In this document: in pieces, positions 7,523 to 16,273 of the stretch
How the letters are laid out: each line of letters begins with the position of its first letter
Numbering within the stretch: position 1 is the stretch's first letter
Assembly: GCF_017163705.1 (NCBI RefSeq)
Contig: NZ_JAFIWB010000023.1
Location: 1 to 64,000, forward strand
Reading direction: 5' to 3'
Source of the DNA: Xanthomonas bonasiae
Lineage (GTDB): Bacteria > Pseudomonadota > Gammaproteobacteria > Xanthomonadales > Xanthomonadaceae
DNA length: 64,000 nucleotides
The notes under the pieces: generated by a model
Database searches by the model: none
What the model was told of the DNA's origin: nothing
What the model saw: the letters and a program-made list of their open reading frames with translations, nothing else
Program-made: the position numbers and the translations under genes

Positions 7523-10002
7523 ACGTGCTGCGCCACGCCGCGCGCGCGCTGCGCCGCGAGCTGTTCGCCGGCGACCTGCTGACCGTGTTCGCCGCACTGG
7601 TGCTGGGCGTGGCGGTGATGACCGCGGTCGGCACCCTGGTCGATCGCGTCACCCTGGCGCTGACCGGCAGCGCCGCCGAGGTGATCGGCGGCGACCTCGG
7701 CGTGACCGGGCGCCAGGACATCCCCGCCGCGTTCGCCGAAGAGGCGCAGCGCCGCGGCGTGCGCCACACGCGCTTGGTCAGCTTTCCCAGCGTGCTGTTC
7801 CATGGCGACGCCAGCCAGATGGCCAACATCAAGGCGGTCGATGTCGGCTATCCGTTGCGCGGCGAATTGCGGGTCGCGCGCGACACCGCCGGCGCCGGCA
7901 GCGAGCGCGCCGGCCCGCCGCCGCGCGGCCAGGCCTACGCCGATCCGCGCCTGCTCGAGGCGCTGGGACTGAAGCTCGGCGACGATCTGGAATTCGGCGC
8001 CGGCACGCTGCGCGTGACCCGGGTGCTGCGCGCCGAGCCGGACGCCTCCGGCGAACTGATGCAGCTGTCGCCGCCACTGCTGGTCAACCGCGCCGACGTC
8101 GATGCCGCCGGCCTGCTCGGCCCCGGCAGCCGCGCCTCGTACCGGCTGATGTTCGCCGGCGCCCCGGGCGAGATCGCCGCGCTGCGCGAATGGCTGCAGC
8201 CGCGCGCCAAGGCGTTCCGCCTGGTCGGCATCGAGGACACCCAGCGCGGCGTGCGTGGTGCGTTCGACCGCGCCGGCCGTTTCCTGGCACTGACAGCCTT
8301 GCTGGCGGTGCTGCTGGCCGGCGTCGCCACCGCGCTGGCCGCCAACCGCTTCGCGCTGCGCCGCATCGACAGCGTGGCGGTGCTGCGCTGCCTGGGCGCG
8401 CGCCAGCGCGACATCCTCGGCGCGCTGGCGCTGCAGTTGCTGTTGCTGGCGATCCCGGCCTGCGCGCTCGGCGTGGGCCTGGGCATGCTGGCGCAGATCG
8501 GCCTGGTCGAAGCGCTGGGCAGCCTGATCCCGAACCGGCTGCCGCTGCCGCAGGCGACCCCGGCGCTGGCCGGCGCCGGCATCGGCCTGTTGCTGCTGCT
8601 CGGCTTCGGCCTGCCGCCGCTGCTGCGGCTGCGCAACGTGCCGCCGATGCGCGTGCTCAACCGCAGCTTCGCCGCGCTGCCGCCGACCTCGCTGCTGGTC
8701 TACGCAGCCGCATTGGTCGCCACCGTGGTGCTGGCGGTGTACGCCACCGGCGATGGCGTGCTCGCGGCCTGGGTGCTGGGCGGGCTGACCCTGCTGGCCG
8801 CGCTCGCCGCAGCGGTCGGCGGCCTGCTGCTGGCCCTGCTGCGGCGGTTGCAGTCGCGCCTGCGCGGGCCGTGGAAGCTGGGCCTGGCCGCGCTGACCCG
8901 GCGCCGCGCGCTGAGCGTGGTGCAACTGGTCGGACTGTCGCTGTCGCTGTGCGCGTTGCTGCTGCTGGCGGTGATCGGCCCGGGCCTGCTCGGCCAGTGG
9001 CGCGACCGGCTGCCGGCGGACACGCCGAACTACTTCCTGATGAACATCCAGCCCGACCAGGCCGAGCACGTGCTCGGCACGCTGCGCGGACTCGGCGTCA
9101 CCGACGCGGCGGTGGAGCCGTTCAGCACCGGCAAGCTGGTGGCGATCAACGGCAAGCCGCCGCAGCGCCAGGAGCAGGGCCCGGAGGACGATGGCGATGG
9201 CGTCGATCGCCCAATCAACTTCTCCTGGCGGCATGCATTCCCCGCCGCCAACCGCCTGCTGTCCGGCCGTTTCTGGGCCGCCGACAGCACCGCGGCGGAA
9301 GCGTCGGTGGAGGAAGCCTGGGCACAGCGCTACGGCCTCAAGCTCGGCGACCGCATCACCCTGCTGCTCGGCGAGCAGCAGCGCAGCTTCACCGTCACCA
9401 GCGTGCGCAAGGCCGACTGGGATTCGTTCCGGGTCAATTTCTTCCTGTTGCTCAACGCCGGCGCGGTACAGGACGCACCGTACAACCTGATCTCCGCGTT
9501 CCACCTGCCGCGCGGTTCCGCAGCGCAGTTGAGCGGCCTCAGCCGCACCTATCCGAACGTGTCGCTGCTGGACATCGACGCGATCCTGGGGCGGGTGCGC
9601 GAGGTGATCGACCAGGTGGCGCAGGCGGTGCAGCTGGTGATGGGCTTCAGCCTGCTGGCCGGCGTGCTGGTGTTGCTGGCGGCGCTGCAGGCCACCGCCG
9701 GCGAGCGCCGCTACGACAGCGCGGTGCTGCGCACGCTGGGCGCGCGCCGCGGCCAGTTGCGCGGCGCGGTGCTGGTGGAATTCGGCGCGCTCGGCCTGCT
9801 GGCGGCGATCCTGGCGGTCGGCGCGGCGGCGGGGATCGGCGTGGTCGTGGCGAAACAGGCGTTCCAGCTGACGCTGTCGCCGCCGTGGCCGGCACTGCTG
9901 CTGGGCGGGGTCGGCGGCGTGCTGCTGAGCCTGCTCGCCGGCTGGTCGGGCACGCGCCGCATCCTGCGCACGCCGCCGGCACTGGCGCTGCGCGAGAACT
10001 GA
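7519..10002 (+). CDS. YbbP-like FtsX-family ABC permease
   Basis: An 827-residue inner-membrane permease with two FtsX domains. An N-terminal membrane helix and large periplasmic domain precede helices at about 265-400. Further helices and a second periplasmic domain follow, then a final FtsX domain (ERRYDSAVLRTLGARRGQLRG and following helices to the end). It overlaps its ATPase by ATGA at 7519-7522, so the two are translationally coupled. The YbbA-YbbP family is implicated in extracting hydrophobic compounds or lipids from the membrane and is linked genetically with TesA. The substrate is unknown. Confidence 0.9.
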   Translation: MNVLRHAARALRRELFAGDLLTVFAALVLGVAVMTAVGTLVDRVTLALTGSAAEVIGGDLGVTGRQDIPAAFAEEAQRRGVRHTRLVSFPSVLFHGDASQMANIKAVDVGYPLRGELRVARDTAGAGSERAGPPPRGQAYADPRLLEALGLKLGDDLEFGAGTLRVTRVLRAEPDASGELMQLSPPLLVNRADVDAAGLLGPGSRASYRLMFAGAPGEIAALREWLQPRAKAFRLVGIEDTQRGVRGAFDRAGRFLALTALLAVLLAGVATALAANRFALRRIDSVAVLRCLGARQRDILGALALQLLLLAIPACALGVGLGMLAQIGLVEALGSLIPNRLPLPQATPALAGAGIGLLLLLGFGLPPLLRLRNVPPMRVLNRSFAALPPTSLLVYAAALVATVVLAVYATGDGVLAAWVLGGLTLLAALAAAVGGLLLALLRRLQSRLRGPWKLGLAALTRRRALSVVQLVGLSLSLCALLLLAVIGPGLLGQWRDRLPADTPNYFLMNIQPDQAEHVLGTLRGLGVTDAAVEPFSTGKLVAINGKPPQRQEQGPEDDGDGVDRPINFSWRHAFPAANRLLSGRFWAADSTAAEASVEEAWAQRYGLKLGDRITLLLGEQQRSFTVTSVRKADWDSFRVNFFLLLNAGAVQDAPYNLISAFHLPRGSAAQLSGLSRTYPNVSLLDIDAILGRVREVIDQVAQAVQLVMGFSLLAGVLVLLAALQATAGERRYDSAVLRTLGARRGQLRGAVLVEFGALGLLAAILAVGAAAGIGVVVAKQAFQLTLSPPWPALLLGGVGGVLLSLLAGWSGTRRILRTPPALALREN

Positions 10003-10086
10003 GCGCACTGCGGCGCAGCCCGGCATGCGGGTCGCGGCGATGAGGTAGGTCTCGACGAATGCTTGCTCGCGGCCGGCGACGACGAT

Positions 10087-10116
10087 GTGCACCGCCGATA
10101 GAACTCGGCGGTGCAC
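10087..10116. terminator. Hairpin downstream of the ABC permease
   Basis: A perfect 12-bp stem (GTGCACCGCCGA at 10087-10098 with its complement at 10105-10116, six-base loop). No T-run follows, so it is a candidate Rho-type or processing hairpin, not a clear intrinsic terminator. Confidence 0.45.
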
Positions 10117-10119
10117 TAC

Positions 10120-10143
10120 GAATCCCCAATCCCCAATCCCGCG
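10120..10143. repeat. AATCCCC heptamer repeat
   Basis: Three tandem near-copies of a 7-base unit (AATCCCC) between the permease hairpin and tauD. The reverse complement (GGGATT-type) recurs upstream of ftsZ at 63834-63866 and 63922-63953, so this is a dispersed intergenic repeat. Confidence 0.7.
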
Positions 10144-10277
10144 CAAGCAACATATGCCGGTTGCGTATAAGCACCATCCGAATCGTTGCTTCAGCGCACG
10201 CCTGACCCTGCCTACAGTGCAATCGATGCCGCGTGCCGTGCGCGCGGCGCTGCATCCTTCGCAGACGAGGTCAGACG

Positions 10278-11171
10278 ATGGCACGCGCCTCCACCGCAAC
10301 ACGGCCTGCCCCCGCGACATCGGCGGTCCGCATCGAACCGTTCGCTGCGCCGCTGGGCGCGCAGGTGCTGGGCCTGGACCTGTCGCAACCGCTGGACGCG
10401 GCCACGTTCGCGCTGCTGCATCGCGCGCATCTGCACTATCACGTGCTGGTGTTCCGCGATCAGCGCATCACCCCGGCGCAGCAAGTGGCCTTCAGCCGCC
10501 GCTTCGGCCCGTTGCAGATCCATGTGCTGCGCCAGTTCCAGCTGCGCGAGCAGCCGGAAGTGCTGGTGGTGTCCAACATCAAGGAGAACGGCCAGCCGAT
10601 CGGGCTGGGCGACGCCGGGCACTACTGGCACTCGGACCTGTCGTACAAGCCGACCCCGAGCCTGGGCTCGATGCTGCTGGCGCAGGAGCTGCCGGCCGAG
10701 GGCGGCGACACCCTGTTCGCCAACCAGCACCTGGCCTGGGACACGCTGCCGCCGGAACTGCAGCGCGCGGTCGACGGCCGCCTGGCCGAGCACAGCTACC
10801 TGGCCAAGTACGAAGCGCTGCGTGCGCGCAATCCGTGGCGTCCGCCGCTGACCCAGGCGCAGATCGACGAGGTGGCGCCGGTGCGCCATCCGATCGTGCG
10901 CACCCATCCGGAAACCGGGCGCCGCGCGCTGTTCGTCAGCGAACACTTCACCACCCGCATCGTCGGCCTGCCGCAGGACGAAAGCGATGCGCTGCTGCAG
11001 GCCCTGTTCGCCCATAGCAGCGCCGATCCGCTGGTCTACCGGCATCGCTGGCAGGCGCACGACATGGTGTTCTGGGACAACCGCGCGGTCACCCACCTGG
11101 CCGGCGGCACCCCGGACCATCTGCGCCGGCGCCTGCACCGCACCACCATCGAAGGCGACGTGCCGTTCTAG
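10278..11171 (+). CDS. tauD: TauD/TfdA-family Fe(II)/2-oxoglutarate dioxygenase
   Basis: A 297-residue dioxygenase. The iron triad is visible as His-x-Asp in YWHSDLSYKP (near residues 117-121) and the distal His in HDMVFWDNRAVTHLA. The 2-oxoglutarate-binding Arg is in RRLHRTTIEG near the C-terminus. The family oxidises taurine or other sulfonates, releasing sulfite. The start at 10278 follows GAGG at 10267-10270. It heads a probable operon with a sulfonate-type ABC importer, which supports a desulfonation role over herbicide-ether cleavage. Exact substrate (taurine or alkanesulfonate) is inference. Confidence 0.85.
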   Translation: MARASTATRPAPATSAVRIEPFAAPLGAQVLGLDLSQPLDAATFALLHRAHLHYHVLVFRDQRITPAQQVAFSRRFGPLQIHVLRQFQLREQPEVLVVSNIKENGQPIGLGDAGHYWHSDLSYKPTPSLGSMLLAQELPAEGGDTLFANQHLAWDTLPPELQRAVDGRLAEHSYLAKYEALRARNPWRPPLTQAQIDEVAPVRHPIVRTHPETGRRALFVSEHFTTRIVGLPQDESDALLQALFAHSSADPLVYRHRWQAHDMVFWDNRAVTHLAGGTPDHLRRRLHRTTIEGDVPF

Positions 11172-11226
11172 GCCAGCAACAGCGCACCGCCCCGCCACTC
11201 CGCCCTTCCCCGCAACGGAGCGACGC

Positions 11227-12291
11227 ATGACCGCTTTCGATTCACCTGCTGTTTCCCTGGCCGCAGCGCGGTCCGCTGCCGTGCCGCAGCGCCGGCCGCT
11301 CTGGTGCGCCGCCGCGCTGCTGGCGATCGCACTGCTGCACAGCCTGCCGGCGCACGCCGAAGGCCGGCTGCGCATCGCCAAGCAGTACGGCATCGTCTAC
11401 CTGCTGCTGGACGTGGCCCAGCAGCAGAAGCTGATCGAGAAGCACGGCAAGGCCGCCGGCATCGACATCGCGGTGGAAACCGTGCAGCTGTCCGGCGGCG
11501 CCGCCGCCAACGACGCGTTGCTGTCCGGCTCGATCGACGTGGCCGGCGCCGGGGTCGGCCCGCTGTTCACGCTGTGGGACCGCACCCGCGGGCGCCAGAA
11601 CGTGCGCGGCGTGGCCTCGCTGGGCAACTTTCCCTACTACCTGATCAGCAACGATCCGCGGATCAAGACCCTGGACGACTTCGGCCCGCGCGACCGCATC
11701 GCGGTGCCGGCGGTCGGCGTGTCGGTGCAATCGCGGCTGCTGCAGCACGCCTCGGCGCAGCGCTGGGGCGAGAAGGCCTACAACCGGCTGGATACGCAGC
11801 AGGTGGCGTTGCCGCATCCCGACGCGGCCGCGGCGATCATCCGCGGCGGCACCGAGATCACCGCGCACTTCGCCAGCCCGCCGTTCCAGGAGCAGGAACT
11901 GGCGCGCAATCCGAAGGCGCACATCGTGCTGGACTCGTACGCGATCGAAGGCGGCCCGACCTCGGCCACGGTGCTGTACGCCACCGAGAAATTCCGCCGC
12001 GACAATCCCAAGACCTACCAGGCCTTCGTCGCCGCGCTGGCCGAGGCCGCCAGCTTCGTGCAGCGCCAGCCGGAACAGGCGGCGGACCTGTTCGTGCGCG
12101 CCAACGGCGGCAAGATCGACCGCGCGCTGGTGCTGCGCATCCTCAAGGACCCGAAGGTGCAGTTCAAGACCGCACCGCAGAACACGCTCAAGCTCGGCCA
12201 GTTCCTGTACCGGATCGGCGCGATCAAGCAGGCGCCCGGCGCGGTCAAGGAGTATTTCTTCGACAGCGCGCAGGTCGCCGGAGGCAGCTGA
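11227..12291 (+). CDS. ABC transporter periplasmic sulfonate/taurine-type binding protein
   Basis: A 354-residue substrate-binding protein of the NMT1/SsuA-like fold. The signal peptide has a hydrophobic core near residues 27-43 ending AHAEG. The typical lobe sequence follows (RIAKQYGIVYLLLDVAQQQKL, then LLSGSIDVAGAGVGPLFTLWD). Start 11227 is preceded by GGAG at 11217-11220. It lies 55 bp after tauD and one base before the ATPase gene, so an importer operon is clear. Likely ligands are taurine or alkanesulfonates; nitrate-type NMT1 relatives are an alternative. Confidence 0.87.
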   Translation: MTAFDSPAVSLAAARSAAVPQRRPLWCAAALLAIALLHSLPAHAEGRLRIAKQYGIVYLLLDVAQQQKLIEKHGKAAGIDIAVETVQLSGGAAANDALLSGSIDVAGAGVGPLFTLWDRTRGRQNVRGVASLGNFPYYLISNDPRIKTLDDFGPRDRIAVPAVGVSVQSRLLQHASAQRWGEKAYNRLDTQQVALPHPDAAAAIIRGGTEITAHFASPPFQEQELARNPKAHIVLDSYAIEGGPTSATVLYATEKFRRDNPKTYQAFVAALAEAASFVQRQPEQAADLFVRANGGKIDRALVLRILKDPKVQFKTAPQNTLKLGQFLYRIGAIKQAPGAVKEYFFDSAQVAGGS

Positions 12292-12292
12292 G

Positions 12293-13152
<860 letters not shown>

Positions 13153-13156
<4 letters not shown>

Positions 13157-14022
13157 GCGCCGCCGCGCCGCTGCGGCCGCCGATCCGCGCCGAGTACGAA
13201 CGCCCGGTCGTTGCCTACGTCGCGACCGCATCGCCGCTGGCGCTGCCGCAGCGGCGGCTGCCGGACTGGCTGCGCCAGGCGCTGATCCTGCTCGCGCTGG
13301 CCGGAGTGTGGGAAGCGGCCGCGTACTGGCTCGACGACGACCTGCTGCTGCCGGGCTTCGTGCAGACCGCACGCGCGTTCGCCGACGGGCTGTGGTCGGG
13401 CGAACTGCCGGGCCGCGTCGGCGCCTCGCTGCGCCTGCTGGCGCAAGGCTATGCGCTGGGCGTGGTACTGGCCTTCGCGCTGACCGCGCTGGCGGTCTCG
13501 ACCCGGATCGGCCGCGACCTGCTGGGCACGCTGACCGCGATGTTCAATCCGCTGCCGGCGATCGCCCTGCTGCCGCTGGCGCTGCTGTGGTTCGGCCTGG
13601 GCAACGGCAGCCTGGTGTTCGTGCTGGTGCACGCGGTGGTGTGGCCGCTGGCGCTGAACACCTACGCCGGCTTCCAGGGCGTGCCGGAGACATTGCGCAT
13701 GGCCGGGCGCAATTATGGATTGCGCGGGCTGCGCTACGTCGTCGCGATCCTGGTGCCGGCCGCGCTGCCGGCGATCCTGTCCGGCCTGAAGATCGCCTGG
13801 GCCTTCGCCTGGCGCACGCTGATCGCCGCCGAACTGGTGTTCGGCGCCACCTCCGGCCAGGGCGGCCTGGGCTGGTACATCTTCCAGAACCGCAACGAGC
13901 TGTACACCGACCGCGTGTTCGCCGGGCTGGCGATGGTGATCCTGCTCGGCCTGCTGGTGGAAGGCGCCGGCTTCCGCGTGCTGGAGCGGCTCACCGTGCG
14001 CCGCTGGGGCATGCAGCGCTGA
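13153..14022 (+). CDS. ABC transporter permease (TauC/SsuC-like)
   Basis: A 289-residue inner-membrane permease with about six helices and the BPD_transp_1 loop (NTYAGFQGVPETLRMAGRNYG, the EAA-type contact with the ATPase). It starts with GTG at 13153 inside the ATPase stop (GTGA overlap). Together with the preceding two genes it completes a sulfonate-type importer feeding the TauD dioxygenase. Confidence 0.9.
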
Positions 14023-14168
14023 GACGCTGAGCGGCACAAGCCCGCTGCGCGCAGCGGGCGCGGAACTTGACGGCCGCCCTCGCCTTCGCCGAGCATCGCG
14101 GCGACTGCCGCTGCCGCTTCGTGCGCAGATCGGCCCGCGCCCGGTCAGCATCGGCGAGCACGAGGACC

Positions 14169-14600
14169 ATGCCGGCAAGCGACAGTCCATCGCACAGCGC
14201 GTCCGCCCCAGCGAACGCGGTCGTTGCACGCAACGGCGTGCCGTACCTGGCCTGCATCATGGCCGAGACCCGCAGCGGCCCGTATTACATCGCCACCGCA
14301 CCGACGCCGCAGGCGCTCGATGGCTTGGGCAAGACCCTGCGCGAGCGCAACAGCGTGCGCGGGCAAACCGAAGATCCGGTCGCGATCCTTGCGGTGTGGT
14401 ACGAGGAGTGCGAGAACGAAGTGGCCGCCTTGCTCCGCGCCGCGGAGATCTCCCGGCTCAGCCATTGCTGGCAACGCGGCCTGATCGAGTCGTTCAACCC
14501 GCAGTGGCTCGACCTCAGCGGGCTATCGGTCGGTTTTCCATGGATCTTCACCCTGCCCGAGCGCAAGGGATTGAGCTACCACCTGGTGACCGACCTGTAG
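14169..14600 (+). CDS. Hypothetical protein downstream of the sulfonate importer
   Basis: A reading frame of about 143 codons without a family I recognise. No signal peptide or membrane segment is obvious. The central part (YYIATAPTPQALDGLGKTLRER, then PVAILAVWYEECENEVAALLRAAEIS) looks like a compact soluble alpha/beta protein. An upstream in-frame ATG at 14067 exists; 14169 is preferred because GAGG lies just before it and the extension is Arg/Ser-rich with no fold-like pattern. It lies about 150 bp after the permease and may be a separate unit. Function unknown. Confidence 0.5.
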   Translation: MPASDSPSHSASAPANAVVARNGVPYLACIMAETRSGPYYIATAPTPQALDGLGKTLRERNSVRGQTEDPVAILAVWYEECENEVAALLRAAEISRLSHCWQRGLIESFNPQWLDLSGLSVGFPWIFTLPERKGLSYHLVTDL

Positions 14601-14631
14601 CCCGGCGCCGCGGCGCGCTGCCTGCGCGGGC

Positions 14632-14667
14632 AAAAAAAGGGAAGGCGCCAGTCCCGGCCACCTTCCC
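14632..14667 (-). terminator. Intrinsic terminator of the heme operon
   Basis: On the minus strand, a 9-bp stem beginning GGGAAGG and ending CCTTCCC is followed directly by seven T residues (the A-run at 14632-14638). It lies just after the stop at 14695, so it ends the heme-uptake operon. Confidence 0.8.
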
Positions 14668-14694
14668 ACCCTGGCGCTGCGCCGGCAGCGGCGT

Positions 14695-15624
14695 TCAACG
14701 CTCGGCGGGCGCCGGCTCCACCCACTGCGCGAACACCGCGGCGATCCTGGCATCGGCCACCGGCTTGCCCTGCTGCACCGCCTCGGCCTGCTCGAACAGC
14801 GGCATGATCATCGCCATGCCGTCGAGCTTGGTCTTCAGGTGCACGCCCGGCGGCTTGCCGAGGAAGGCGTCCCAGTGCGCGCGCACCTTGGCCCAGTAGC
14901 CTTGCGTCGCCTTCCAGTAGGCGTAGGCCGGCGTGAAGTCGACCTCCTCGGTCTTGACGTAGTCGTTGAAGCCGAATTCGCGCGCGATCGGCTGCTGGCT
15001 GCCGTCGGGCTTGCGCAACACCTTGGTGTTGAACTGCTCGTGGGTCCAGCCGGCCGGGGTCAGCGTGTGCCGGTTGATCACCGCCAGCGCGTTGTAGTCG
15101 CTGCGCTTGGTGTATTCGCGGCGCGGCAACGGACGCCAGCTCAGGTCGCTGGTCCAGGTCGGGTGGCCGTCGGCGTAGTCCCAGCGGCCGGTGCCGCAGT
15201 AGCGCGGCGCGTCGCTGACTTCGTACACGCATTGGGTCCAGGCGCCGCGGGTCGCGGCAGCGGCGAGCGGGCGCACCTGCCAGGTCTGGTCGGCGCTGAA
15301 TTCGAAACGCTGCGGCGCCTCGTAGCTCCAGTCCTGGCGCCAGTGCTTGGTCACGTGGCCGCTCTTGGTGTCGACCAGCAGATGCTGCAGCACCACCTTG
15401 CGCGGGCTGTCCTCGACCACGATCACCACTTCGTTGGCGCCGCTGCGCATCGCCGGCGCGCGCTCGTACCCGGGCTTGAGCAGGACGGTCTCGTCGAAGG
15501 CGAAATCCACCATGTACTCGCCTTGCATCGCCAGGATGCTGGTGCGGTCGCGTTGCGGATCGGCGTCCTGGGCGTGGGCCAGGCCGGTAGCGGCGAGCAG
15601 GAGCAGCAGAAGCGGTGATTTCAT
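14695..15624 (-). CDS. DUF6607 family secreted protein, heme-operon accessory
   Basis: A 309-residue protein with a clear signal peptide (LLLLLLAATGLAHAQ). It is rich in Trp/Tyr (for example HVTKHWRQDWSYEAPQRFEF and GRWDYADGHPTWTSDLSWRPL), consistent with a beta-rich periplasmic or outer-membrane fold. I assign it to the DUF6607 type by these conserved Trp blocks from memory. It is the last gene of the heme operon, 46 bp after the preceding gene, with an intrinsic terminator right behind it. A role in heme/iron acquisition follows only from context. Confidence 0.68.
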   Translation of the reverse strand: MKSPLLLLLLAATGLAHAQDADPQRDRTSILAMQGEYMVDFAFDETVLLKPGYERAPAMRSGANEVVIVVEDSPRKVVLQHLLVDTKSGHVTKHWRQDWSYEAPQRFEFSADQTWQVRPLAAAATRGAWTQCVYEVSDAPRYCGTGRWDYADGHPTWTSDLSWRPLPRREYTKRSDYNALAVINRHTLTPAGWTHEQFNTKVLRKPDGSQQPIAREFGFNDYVKTEEVDFTPAYAYWKATQGYWAKVRAHWDAFLGKPPGVHLKTKLDGMAMIMPLFEQAEAVQQGKPVADARIAAVFAQWVEPAPAER

Positions 15625-15670
15625 CGTCGTGGTCGGTCGCGGTAGCTGAGGAAGAAAGGAGAACTGCGCC

Positions 15671-16267
15671 CTACAGGCGCAGCAGCGGCCACGGCCGTTG
15701 CGGATCGTGGCGCGCGGCCGCCAGGCCGGCGCGGGCGCAGCAGCAGTCGTCGACCAGCACTTCGCCCTCGGCCGCCTCCAGCCGCGCGATGCGCCGGGCG
15801 ATGCTGGCGCCCAGCGGCGACACGCTGGCGACGCTGGCCGCCAATTCGCCGTCGCTGGCGTGCAGGCGCAGCGCCCGCGCGCGCCAGCTGTCGCCGCTCA
15901 GGCGGCCGGCCACGCGTCGCCACAGGCGTTCGGCGACGCCGGCATCGGCGCTGCCGCTGTGCACCGCGGGCAACGTGGACAGCAAGGCGTCCCAGGCGAC
16001 GAAATCGCTGTCCGGCAGCAGGTACAGGCGCCAGCAGCAGCGTTCCTGGCGATCGTAGAAACACAGGCTTTCGAGCAATCCGTCGCTGTCCACGCCGAGC
16101 TGCGCGCCGACGCGCAGCGCATGGTTCCAGCCCATCAGTTCCGTGCCCAGCTGCGCGCGGTACAGGCATAGAACGGTGCCCAGCGCCGCCAGCTGCGCCG
16201 GGCGCGGCAGCGGCGCGGATGCGGCGATCCGGGTCGCGTCGGTGGTCGCTGGCGCCGCCTTGCCCAT
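15671..16267 (-). CDS. Heme-utilisation operon protein, ChuX/HemS-like in part
   Basis: A 198-residue cytosolic protein without signal peptide. The segment LESLCFYDRQERCCWRLYLLPDSDFVAWDALL resembles the strand-rich repeat of HemS/HutX-type heme carriers. A Cys-rich tail (DDCCCARAG) is odd and might bind heme or metal. It starts 6 bp after the TonB receptor stop, so co-translation is likely. Possible role: cytosolic heme binding or trafficking after uptake. The similarity is judged by eye and could be wrong. Confidence 0.55.
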   Translation of the reverse strand: MGKAAPATTDATRIAASAPLPRPAQLAALGTVLCLYRAQLGTELMGWNHALRVGAQLGVDSDGLLESLCFYDRQERCCWRLYLLPDSDFVAWDALLSTLPAVHSGSADAGVAERLWRRVAGRLSGDSWRARALRLHASDGELAASVASVSPLGASIARRIARLEAAEGEVLVDDCCCARAGLAAARHDPQRPWPLLRL

Positions 16268-16273
16268 GCGCCG

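Noticed and set aside
7468-10320. 950-codon minus-strand frame
   Set aside because: Antisense to the FtsX-type permease; Gln/Arg/Ala-rich composition is typical of the reverse strand of a high-GC gene.
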